A stretch of 64,000 bases of DNA from Chondrus crispus (lineage: Eukaryota > Rhodophyta > Florideophyceae > Gigartinales > Gigartinaceae), in contig NW_005178809.1 of assembly GCF_000350225.1 (NCBI RefSeq), positions 743,429 to 807,428 of the forward strand, given 5' to 3'. Shown here in pieces: positions 49,594 to 58,723 of the stretch (position 1 is the stretch's first letter; every line of letters begins with the position of its first letter). Position numbers and translations under genes: made by a program. Under the pieces are notes generated by a model, which worked only from the letters and a program-made list of their open reading frames with translations, was not told the DNA's origin and made no database searches.

Positions 49594-52500
49594 GGCGATG
49601 TGGACAAGTCGCTAATCCTCATCGCCCACACCGCTCGTCCTATCAACATAGGACTGCGACTCCTCGTCGCAAACTCCCGGTCGTTGACATCGACTGCACG
49701 AAGATCTTCGCGGCGGACCTCCAACTTGAATGCTCTTCACGACGGCCTCTCGGGTTCTGCGTTGATATAGGTGCCCCAAGTCGGTTGTCGGCAAGCAAGA
49801 GCTTAACCGACTCCTGGCGGCTGCTGGAATGCACCGCCGCAACATCTGCCGCTCGGCACACCGCTTCCGCTTTGGGGACGAATCCTTTCAGTCCCTCGGA
49901 CGAATCTCCCTGCCCCTCGCTACTCCGCCGGGTGTCAAACCCAACCTTGTCGAGTTTGACATCGTCCAGGCAAACATCCCGCCTTTGCTGGGCATGAATG
50001 TCTTGGACCGAGAGAAGCTCGTCGCCGATACAGCCTTCAACCGACTGGGTCGACGATCGGCAAACGAACTAGAAGACGGGCGTAGGACCTATGTCGATGA
50101 ATGGTTCATACCCCTTGTCCGCCCGCGGAGCCGGCACTTCTACGTCCCTTTTGACTGTGGGACACGGAACTACTTCACAAAGGCACAGCTCAACAAGTTA
50201 CACAGCCAGTTCTTTCACCCATCCGCCACTAAGCTCTTTAACTTGCTAAGGAAGGCCCGCCCTGACGATGCGACGCCAGAGACGCTCCATATCCTTCGGG
50301 ATATATCGAAGCGCTGTGATCCCTGCCAACGAATTAAGCCTGGGCCTACCCGCTTCTGCGTCTGTTTTGGTACTGAAAACGCCCGCTTCAACGAGAGGAT
50401 CATGATGGATATCATGTACATCGACTCCATGCCCATCTTGCATATCGTTGACGAGTCGACCCGCTTCTCTGCAGCCCGCTTCCTCCCCAATGTTAGCACC
50501 AAGACAATCTGGGACACCCTGCTTCGCTTTTAGGCCTCGATCTACACCGGTCTTCCCAATCGGATACTGGTCGACCAAGGTCGCAACCTCGGCAAAAGCG
50601 AGCCTTTCGTCTCCCTTGCTGCAAGAGCAAACGCAGAAGTTCAAGGCACGGGAATAGAAGCGCACTCAAGCCTTGGAATCGGGGAACGGTATCATGAACC
50701 AGTCCGTACCACCTTCCGCAAGATGGTGCTCGTATATCCGAACGTGGACAAGTCGCTCCTTCTTCAGATGGCTATCAAGGCCATGAACGACACTCTGGGA
50801 CCAGAAGGCCTCGTCCCATCGTCCCTCGTCTTTGAAGAACTACCTCGCGTCTACACTGCCTCGGAAACGCCTCAACCCCGAGATACTCTTGAGGAACGTG
50901 CCGCGATGGTTCACGCTGCCCGCACTGAGATGCAGCGCATCATGGCTAAGATGCGCGTTGCACGAGGCTTGCGACATTCTGTGCCACTTGCTGCAAACCG
51001 CGCTTATGACCCTGGCGATCAAGTCCTAGTCTGGCGTGAGAAAATCGTCAATCACCGCATTGGCGAATGGCTCGGTCCCTTTACGGTCCTCGGGATGGAC
51101 GCCAGCAAGAAACTTGTATACATACAGGATGTCAAGATCGGTGCGGCTCGCCCCTTCAATGTCGCCCAAGTCAAGCGCTATATCGCCCCAATGGATGGCG
51201 CCCACTCCTTCTTTGCCGACCTTCATCGCGGCCTTTCGCACTTCTCGTCTCCGGGTGATGACGAAGACTGCGTTCACTTAACCGAAGTCATTCATCCAAT
51301 GGACCCCCGAGCAACTTCTTCGGACATGTCCCAAGCAAAACGTGATGAGATTCGCGGGCTACTCGACCGCGGGACATTTAGCGTCATTCTTCGAGAAGAG
51401 GTTCCTCCCGACGGCAACGTACTACCAGGTCGTTTTGTGCTTGTCATCAAGTCCGCAGAAGACGGTAAAGTCAAGTTCAAGGCTCGGTACGTAATAGGTG
51501 GACATTGCGACCGCATGAAGGCCCTCATGGTCCACAGTGCGGCCACGCTACAGCCCCAATCCATTCGCCTCCTACTTGCCCTCGCTTCGATTCACGGCTT
51601 CGACATCTGGTCTTCTGATGTCCGCCAAGCATACTTCCAGTCCGCCGAACCGCTTTCTAAAGAGCTCTTCATCACCAAGCCCGTCCCTGAGTTCGAGCTA
51701 CAACCCGAACAGTGTCTCAAGCTGCTCAAAACCCTGTACGGCCTCTGTGACTCCGGAGACCTCTGGCACAAGACCCTAGACGAGCACCATCGACATGCCT
51801 TAGGCATGACCCCGTTTCGGTCTGACCCGGCTCTCTACAAGATCATGTCAAATGGTCTCCTCATGGGCCTTAGCGGCGGATAAGTCGACGACCTGCTACG
51901 CGCCGGCTCTCCTGGCTTCCGTCAACTGGCAAAGAAGACCAGCGAGCGCTTCCAGATGGGCGAGGACGAGCGCATCCCTTGCACCTTCTCTGGTTTCTAG
52001 CTTGCGCGCGGCAAAGATTGAAGCCTGGAACAGAACCAGCACTTCTATTTGCAGGAACTGGAGCGGCTCCATCTCGACGCGTCCTTCTCAGAGTTCCGGT
52101 CGATGCGCATGAGACTTGCGTGGCTCGCCAACACCCGCCCGGACTGTCAGTTTGAGATCTCTCAACTTGCACAGATCACTGAGGACCGCTTCCTTGCCGA
52201 GCAGCCCGCGATTGTCCGCCGTCTCAACAGCGCGACACGATACGCCACGGACCACTGCGTCTCCCTCAAGATCGCCACCCTTGATCAAGAGTCCCTTCGC
52301 GTCGTCGGCTTCGCCGACGCCTCCTTCGCCAACAACCACGACCTGTCGACGCAGCTTGGCCATATTTGCTTCCTTGCTGATGGCCACGGCCGCTCCGTTG
52401 CGATCAGCTTCAATTCGTACAAGTCCAAACGGGTTGTCCGCTCTGCCATGGCTGGAGAGGTCATCGCCTTCAGTGACCTGTTCGACATCGCTGCCACTCT

Positions 52501-52801
52501 CGCCTCTGAGCTCGGCGAGATCTATGGCCGTCGCATTCCGGTCCAGCTGCTCACGGATTCTAAGTCCCTCTTTGATGTGATTTGGAAGGGTTCTAGGACG
52601 TCAGAGAAGCGCACGATGTTGGATATCGCAGCTGCGCGAGAAGGTTTCCGCGATAAGGTTATTTCAGACATTGGGTTTATTCGTAGCGCGAGTAACATCG
52701 CCGACGGCCTGACCAAGTCGATGTCTCAAGCTGCTCTACAAGCCGCTGTATCTACGGGCATGCTCTCGATTCACCCTGAGCAGTGGATCATTCGCAACTA
52801 A
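49594..52801 (+). pseudogene. Copia-A protease, integrase, RT and RNase H (broken)
   Basis: Protease motif FCVDIGAPSRL appears near 49755-49790 and its rest (IPPLLGMNVLD) is in another frame from 49829. Integrase follows with MMDIMYIDS, LVDQGRN and GIGERYHEP; TAG 50531-50533 interrupts it in frame. RT runs 50723-51883 and stops at TAA 51881-51883, exactly where the tyrosine of YVDD should be (GLSGG, stop, VDDLLRAG). After more breaks RNase H reads GFADASFANN, AMAGEVIAFSD, LLTDSKSLFD and ends at TAA 52801. Domain order is Copia. At least three stops and two frame changes make it non-functional. Confidence 0.9.
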
Positions 52802-52839
52802 GTCTAAACGCCACTCCCCCTCCTCCGTAGCAGCTCGCT

Positions 52840-54321
52840 TTATTTCCCCTTTTTACTCCTTATCTCTCGTACCTCTACCACTCGTAGCTTCTTTGCACTG
52901 TCACCTCCACATCTAGCAAGATTGTCAACTGAGAGCACAAGTGCCGTTCGTTCCTCGGAATCAATGATGACCCCATTGTGAGCATCCACCACGACGGCGT
53001 GATCCACCCGCTTCTCTTCCAGAATCCGCACGATGAAGACCCCTGTGCGCCTGGCTGCAAGTACACGAAAGGGTGCTATCCTTTCGCCGCCCTGGATGGC
53101 CCTCTGAACCTCCTCGACACGCACCACGCGACAGCCTGTCACCGATTCTTGCGCCCTTTGAAAGAGTACTCCTAGCTCCCTGAAATTGTGTAATATCCGC
53201 GACTCCTTCTTTAGCACTTGCTCCAACGCTTCCGCTGCCACAAGCCCACGGCAGGCGAACGCAGCGTTTATGACGGCCGCCTTCACATAGTCGTGCGTTC
53301 GGGAATTGCACCTCTGCTGCCCCAGGAGGTGGCGTCGGCTCGACGAGCGCCAAGCCACTCCCTCACGTGCGCCAATGCCAGACACCCGGACCACCACGCC
53401 CCGGTTCCGCCGCAAGAACTCTAGGACGTGCCTGGCAACCTCCTCCTCCCGAAGCTGCCTTGACACAGCCCTACGTCGGGCTGGAACGACGCACGGCGGC
53501 CAGGGTTGGCTTCGCTCTGCAGCCCGCGACCCCAGCAACGGGTACGTCTGCAAGGTGAGCTCACCTTCGCCAACCCCTTCGAAGATTCTAGCGTCCCACT
53601 CCACGGCGTGGAAGGCCTCCGTCGGGGCAGTGCCCTGCGCACTCGCATGCAGCACGCCCGGCAAGCCCCTGGCCCCGCCACTAGCGGCTTCTCCTTCACC
53701 CACCACCATGGCCTCTACCAACCACCTCCCCGTGGCCTCATACACGGCAGTCGGTTTTGCAACCCCAGACAGGGCACTCTGTACCACAGGAGAGCCGTCC
53801 CGCAGCTCAATCCTAGGTAGAGGTTCCGCCGCCCTAACTGCCGTGCAAGCCTTGCTCAGCGGGGTCGGAGGCGCGTCACCGCGCAGCGATGCTGCGCGGG
53901 ACGCAGCACTTCGAGATGAGAAGGCGCGGGATGATGATGAAGCTCGCGGCGACGGAGGTCCCGGAGACACAGCACGCGAAGACAACGAAGACCGCGACGA
54001 AAGCGAAGGCGTCGACTGTAGCCATGAATACCTGTCGGACAGCGATAAAGACGGAGCGCGAACGAACGGGTCGTATAATGACACGACGAGGCGGCAAGAC
54101 TCGAGGCGACAAGAAGCGAGGCGATGAGACGCGCGGTGTTGAAACGCGAGGCGTAGAGACGTGGGATGATTGTGCAGGGGACGCCTGTGCGCGGGACGCT
54201 TGCTGAAGTGGCGCTTGTTCGCCTTCTCGAAGACTACGGCGTCGACCCCCTCTGCGCTTCCGCTTCTGCTGTGGCGCCATCTGGTGTCAACTACGGAAGG
54301 TCCGACGCCCATGGGAGGGAG
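52840..54321 (-). CDS. Antisense ORF of Copia-A (unknown, up to about 490 aa)
   Basis: Lies opposite to the element between RNase H and the 3' LTR. The open frame starts inside the LTR (54462); the first ATG outside is 54312, which overlaps the polypurine tract, so the true start is uncertain. The N-terminal part is Ser/Arg-rich low complexity. The last about 200 residues look like a folded domain (AAVINAAFACRGLVAAEAL, GVFIVRILEEKRVDHAVVVD, GVIIDSEERTALVLSVD). The pattern GVF.VR ... HAVVVD ... VIID recalls the C-terminal half of papain-fold peptidases, but I cannot identify a catalytic Cys. It is intact although the Copia-A pol is broken. A plus-strand frame of 273 codons overlaps and is probably its shadow. 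Confidence 0.5.
   Translation of the reverse strand, partial: LPPMGVGPSVVDTRWRHSRSGSAEGVDAVVFEKANKRHFSKRPAHRRPLHNHPTSLRLAFQHRASHRLASCRLESCRLVVSLYDPFVRAPSLSLSDRYSWLQSTPSLSSRSSLSSRAVSPGPPSPRASSSSRAFSSRSAASRAASLRGDAPPTPLSKACTAVRAAEPLPRIELRDGSPVVQSALSGVAKPTAVYEATGRWLVEAMVVGEGEAASGGARGLPGVLHASAQGTAPTEAFHAVEWDARIFEGVGEGELTLQTYPLLGSRAAERSQPWPPCVVPARRRAVSRQLREEEVARHVLEFLRRNRGVVVRVSGIGAREGVAWRSSSRRHLLGQQRCNSRTHDYVKAAVINAAFACRGLVAAEALEQVLKKESRILHNFRELGVLFQRAQESVTGCRVVRVEEVQRAIQGGERIAPFRVLAARRTGVFIVRILEEKRVDHAVVVDAHNGVIIDSEERTALVLSVDNLARCGGDSAKKLRVVEVREIRSKKGK
54313..54321 (+). promoter_or_regulatory. Copia-A polypurine tract
   Basis: GGGAGGGAG directly precedes the 3' LTR. Confidence 0.75.
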
Positions 54322-54727
54322 TGTCGCGCACGCGCATATATACTGTACGACGTATTTGATATGATAACACGGCACAAAAAGGTGCATGCACCTTTCTGGA
54401 TATTGACATCCCGCGTGATTACAGAACATGGGCTGTAAGCTTACCGTCCCCGCAGACAGCAAGCTTACATGGACCTATATGTACTACGCGCACGTCCGCG
54501 CTTCCCACGCCCGGAGGCAGAACAATAAACAACTCGAGCAAGCAACTCTACGCTACTCTAGTCTGCGAAGGCACAAGCAGGAGCCCGTTCTCACCCCTGA
54601 AGGATCACTCACCCCCCTCTACTTCCCTTCTCATACTATCCTTTCGCTCCTTTTCCCCGCGCGCCAATCCCGCTCCCTGATCGTACAGAGAGCAGTGCAC
54701 GCGAAGCACAAGGCCCCCTTTTGACGA
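54322..54727 (+). repeat. Copia-A 3' LTR (406 bp, uninterrupted)
   Basis: Starts TGTCGCGCACG; the end reads GACGA directly before CCAGC, so the last CA seems to have been lost. Contains CATATATA near 54334, a single CAGACAG at 54455-54461 and AATAAA near 54522. Confidence 0.85.
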
Positions 54728-54732
54728 CCAGC

Positions 54733-55440
54733 GCCCTGTTCACGCCGTGCACCTGACGTCAGAGGCTCAACTTGAGCATAGGCGCGGGTTTGCACAAGAG
54801 AAAGATCGAGGGCTCCGGTAAGGTGCATGTCGCTGTGAGCCCGTTAATATCTCTTTTCAGGTGATACTGTACAAATGGGGTCACCCATTTTTTGAACAGT
54901 GCTCCTGTGAGTTGAACAGCCCAAATTCAATTTAATTTAGGTTTCAACGCCATCCTGCCTAAAATTGAGAACATCTGGGAGCTTTACATTGCTGTATCTC
55001 TTGAAGTATTGACCTAATGAATAAGCTGTGCCCAGAATCACGGGTCTGATTCCGCGCGCGACTTTACTGTACTTGGACATACTCAAAACGTTTCGGCTTC
55101 CCGACATTCGCGAATTGGCAAGAATATAGGTAATTATGGCGATCTCAATGTGGTCCTAAGAGCCATGAGTGTGCGCCGAGCTGCTGCAAGAAAGAGAGTG
55201 CTAGCAGCTCGCTCTGGATATGCGCTTGATTCTTGTTCCGAACATTAAATGAGATAAAATTTGATGATTCCAGTCACTGGGATATGCACCGTGGCGTTCT
55301 AATAATAGGCGCAATGTTCGGTGACGTGTAACCTTATCTTCAGATCGTGTTTGATACAAAGAAATGCCATTTGTAAGCAGTCATGGGGTCCTCTAATTCA
55401 TGAGTACAGTAGGGCTCAGGTAATTAGGTTACCGTTCGTT
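54733..55440. other. Non-coding; dispersed repeat 54744-54873 and LINE 5' flank
   Basis: 54744-54873 matches 16108-16239. The rest (54874-55440) has no recognised gene and may include the LINE 5' UTR; a frame open from 55321 has no ATG of note before 55441. Confidence 0.55.
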
Positions 55441-56994
55441 ATGTCGCCGAAGAAGAAGTCGCAGACGAAAACTTCGCCGTTACCGCCGCCCTCCAGGGTC
55501 GTCAACGCCGCGCTGGCGTCGCCGGTGCAGAGAGCCTCGCACTCATCACCTGTAGTCCGCCCCAAGAGCGCGCCGCCGGATGGAGTGCCCCCTGAGGCCG
55601 CCCCGTCCCAGTTCGCGCCCACGCTGCATCCTGCCCTCGTCTCCGCCTCAGTACCGCTGCCGTGCGGCGTTCATGCATCGTTCCCCCCGTCGCACCTGCG
55701 TACCGCAGCTCCAGACCCTGCGCCCACCTGGGCTACTGTCGCCCGCGCCTGTATCCATGCCTCCGTCCCTCGTTCTTTCGCCGAGCCCGCACCAAGATTT
55801 GCCCTCGTCCAACCTCCGAGTATCGACCTGAAAAGTGTGGCCGTGACCAAGCGGGCCCCACTTCTCACGTTGTCTGCTGCACAAGCCCTGGTCTCTGACC
55901 CCGGCATTGCCCCGTCCGCTGATGTAGCCGCTGCCCGAGCCCTAGTGCGCACCGTCGGTGACCCCGTCCGCCTCGACCCCACCACAGGTGCCCCGGTGGC
56001 TCCACCTCCCGCAATCACTGCGCTTGCAATCGCGCCTACCTCCTCCCCATCTGCTGCGTTTGCGTCGTTTAAAGCGATGCAGGATGCTCTCCGCCTCGGT
56101 TCTCGCCTGGCTCAGGCCATCCTCCCTCCCCACGTCATCGTACCGGGCGTGGGACGGTGGACCTACATCTATTTGCCCGCGGTCGACACTCACGCCCTCG
56201 TGCGCGTGTTGGCTCATATTCGACTTGTTTATGAGGACCTTCAAGTCCTAACGGACCCGCTTGTAGACATCGCTAAGAACCTGGCTCCCTCCCCGGCTAG
56301 TGGAGTTGCTCGCCGCCTCTCTCTCGAGTCCCACCGACTCATGCGACGAAGCCTAGTGACGTCAGTCTCCTTGCGACTCTGCACTGCCCTCTCCCACGCC
56401 CTTAAAATGTCCGCAAGAGCCGTCTATGCTGCGCTAGCAACAAAAGCCTCAGTCCCAACAGGCACTGCTCTGCGTCCCTCTTCCCACGCCGCCAATCTTC
56501 CCACGGCATCTCAAGGCCCCGCTTCGGAACCCGATATTGAGATGCAGTCCCTCGATCCGACAGGCCCAACTGTCGCTTGTGCAGTTGACCGTGACCAAAA
56601 CAGGACCGCCGCGCTGCCCTCGATGGTTGGAAACGACGATGTCGTCGTCTTGTCGTCGGCAGCTCCAGTAGCCCGGGCATCTGCACAGCCAGCCGCTCTT
56701 ATCTCCACTCCTCTCCCCCTGACCCAGCCTCAACGGACCGGGACCCCAAACCCATTGCTTTGGACGCCCGTCGTCCCCCGCCCAGGGCCCTCTACCATCA
56801 GCCTCCCGCATACTGCATCCACCCCCTCACCGACGCATGTACCCACCCCAACCCTGCTATCCTCCGTTCCCGCCCCCGGACCCTCAAAGGCTGTTTCGAA
56901 ACGACATTTCTCGCCAAATACACGCCGTAGGACCTCGCAGGCGTCGCAGCGCCTTCGTCGGCCTGCCTTGACGCCCACACCATCACAATTATGA
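55441..56994 (+). CDS. LINE ORF1-like protein (517 aa)
   Basis: ATG 55441 (MSPKKKSQTKT) was chosen because the broken homologue starts similarly (MTKKRTT). The protein is Pro/Ala-rich, with a more ordered middle region: PVRLDPTTGAPVAPPPAIT, SFKAMQDALRLGSRLAQAIL, PPHVIVPGVGRWTYIYLPAV and VRVLAHIRLVYEDLQVL. No RRM or zinc knuckle is visible. The middle region is what is conserved in the 13690-15044 copy. An RNA-binding or capsid role is typical of ORF1 proteins but is an inference. The frame ends TGA-free at TAA/TAG region 56992-56994, 170 bp before the RT frame. Confidence 0.65.
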   Translation: MSPKKKSQTKTSPLPPPSRVVNAALASPVQRASHSSPVVRPKSAPPDGVPPEAAPSQFAPTLHPALVSASVPLPCGVHASFPPSHLRTAAPDPAPTWATVARACIHASVPRSFAEPAPRFALVQPPSIDLKSVAVTKRAPLLTLSAAQALVSDPGIAPSADVAAARALVRTVGDPVRLDPTTGAPVAPPPAITALAIAPTSSPSAAFASFKAMQDALRLGSRLAQAILPPHVIVPGVGRWTYIYLPAVDTHALVRVLAHIRLVYEDLQVLTDPLVDIAKNLAPSPASGVARRLSLESHRLMRRSLVTSVSLRLCTALSHALKMSARAVYAALATKASVPTGTALRPSSHAANLPTASQGPASEPDIEMQSLDPTGPTVACAVDRDQNRTAALPSMVGNDDVVVLSSAAPVARASAQPAALISTPLPLTQPQRTGTPNPLLWTPVVPRPGPSTISLPHTASTPSPTHVPTPTLLSSVPAPGPSKAVSKRHFSPNTRRRTSQASQRLRRPALTPTPSQL

Positions 56995-57163
56995 GCATAT
57001 CTCCGTCTGCCGCAGCCGCCCCACCTGTTTGTCACCCGCACCAGACTCACCCCTGCACCTTCCTTTTGCCCTCAGTTGATGATCTGCTCCGGCTCCAATC
57101 CCGCCCTCAGATATATTCACCTCCATTCCCGGACCGTGTCTCCCACAGGTTGTCCTTCTCTTC

Positions 57164-57977
57164 ATGAACCTCGTACATCGAGCAGTCTACTGTACGGACC
57201 CAGTGGATACTCACAACGCCTTTCTCAGGCTGCATATGTTCCCAACCGCCGTTCTCCGACGCTCTTTCAGGGGTGAACCTGGCTGGCGCACCAAATCAGG
57301 CCAGCTTAAGGCTCTCTCCTCCAGAATACGCCGTGCTGGCTCCGTGTCACAGTGGCCAGCGCTGTGGCACGGAGCCGTCTCAGCGCACCAAGCTCGGCAA
57401 CAATGGCATGAACGCACCCCGCGTCGCGCTGGCCCCCCGACCACACGCAATCGCCGTGCGGCCCGAGCTATGCGCCTTGCGTCACAAGCCCAATACGGTC
57501 GGGCTATGCGAACGCTAACCAACTCCCCCCTCGCAGATCTTAATGACCCTGACACGCTTGCCTCCCTCAAAGCTCTGCATCCCCCAGCTCTCCACCCTGT
57601 AACCGACATACCACAAGGTGACCTCCCACCCGCTCTGACTGTAGAAGAGAATTCGATCTTGCGCGCCGTCAAAAGCATGAAACCCCACTCGGCGGTCGGA
57701 CCACACCGAATGTCTCCACGCCTCTTGCACCTCCTCGTTACGGCTCTCGTCAGCCCTGCAGCGGGCCTCACTGGACTCGGCACTCTCACCCGCCTGGTTC
57801 GCCGGTTGGCGCTTGGTGACGTCCCTGGGGCCACCATACCCCTGGTTGCCGCCGCCACTCCTCTCCCCATCCAGCCGCGTCCATTTAAGATAAGACCAAT
57901 TGCGATAGGCCAGTGCCTCCGTCGCCTGGTAATGAAAGTCCTACTTGCAGCCGCAATCGCCGACACTCGAGACTACC
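57164..57977 (+). pseudogene. LINE reverse transcriptase, N-terminal part
   Basis: Reads LTVEENSILRAVKSMKPHSA, VGPHRMSPRLLHLLV, then PFKIRPIAIGQCLRRLVMKV and ends IADTRDYL at the Copia-B LTR. The RPIAIGQ.LRRL. K motif and the preceding spacing are typical of non-LTR RT fingers (usually RPIAVGE.LRRLVAK). The palm with its catalytic aspartates is missing because of the insertion. The frame continues a further 30 codons only as read-through into the LTR. It follows ORF1 in the order expected for a LINE. Confidence 0.75.
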
Positions 57978-58341
57978 TGTTAGTCTGCACGCATGGAACC
58001 AACGAAGGAAATGGATATGATAAATCAGGCTTGCGATTCTCGAAATGGGAATTTGAAATTCAGGGTTGATATCGCATACATGGCATATGCGCCAAATACA
58101 GTATCCTGCCAGCGGCCATCGTTTTTGCTTTATCGAGAGGCACCTAGCTGGAGCATTAGGAATGAAGTAGCTCTGCATTAGCGATATAAGTAGATACGTT
58201 TGCGGATAGATATCAAAAGAAAAGAACAGAACAACACAGTGCTTTAATTGCGCAACCAAATCCTAGTGCAACTAGTCCGGCATAGTCGAAGGCTCGAGAG
58301 GGCGTCAAGCATTGACAACCGAGCAGTGAGGAGACTGTTGA
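57978..58341 (+). repeat. Copia-B 5' LTR (at least 364 bp)
   Basis: Matched to the right LTR to the window edge; the true end lies between 58341 and about 58660. Confidence 0.85.
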
Positions 58342-58723
58342 ACCACGCGGCGACATACTTCGCGTTTGAATCTTAGAACCTCGCGCACGGAATCAGCCTA
58401 TCCAACTCGGCACCCCTGTCTCCGGGCAACGGTGACTTGTTGCATCCGATGCCCTTCGGTAGTCTACCTTCCTGCTGTACGCGGCCCGTTTGTGGACAAA
58501 CCGGAGAGACCAACTCCCCCCGACAGTTCCTGTCGTACGCGGCACGCGCTCTCGGAAGGGTCGGCTTTTCAAGATCTGACTCGACATTGAAGTCAGACAT
58601 ATATTTACTTCGGTAAATATTCTACCAACGCAGAGAACAAATTGTTACGGTTTTGACAGTTATAACTGTCCCTTGAAGCTGCAGCAACAAAACGACAAGT
58701 ATAGCTCTGCAAAACAAATCGAC

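Larger units (their letters stand above)
25165..54727 (+). mobile_element. Copia-A: old Copia element broken by three later insertions
   Basis: 5' LTR 25165-26336 and 3' LTR 54322-54727 share sequence end to end; a probable CCAGC target duplication lies at 25160-25164 and 54728-54732. Removing the 745-bp element (25303-26047), Gypsy-1 (26368-37491) and Gypsy-2 (38333-48412) with their duplicated targets leaves a continuous Copia: leader, gag 37536-38332 plus 48418 onward, protease, integrase, RT, RNase H to 52801, a region with an antisense ORF, a GGGAGGGAG polypurine tract and the 3' LTR. Many stops and frameshifts mark it as dead. The LTRs differ more than those of the inserted gypsies, consistent with greater age. 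Confidence 0.9.
55441..57977 (+). mobile_element. LINE-like retrotransposon, 3' part cut by Copia-B
   Basis: ORF1 (55441-56994) followed by a reverse-transcriptase frame (57164-57977). The RT is cut at CTACC by the Copia-B LTR. No endonuclease domain was seen. The broken ORF1 relative at 13690-15044 shows that this is a repeated family. Neither its 5' end nor a 3' tail is visible. Confidence 0.7.

Noticed and set aside
53306..54127. 273-codon plus-strand frame in the Copia-A 3' region
   Set aside because: Shorter and less ordered than the overlapping 540-codon minus-strand frame; probably its shadow, though this is the least certain rejection.
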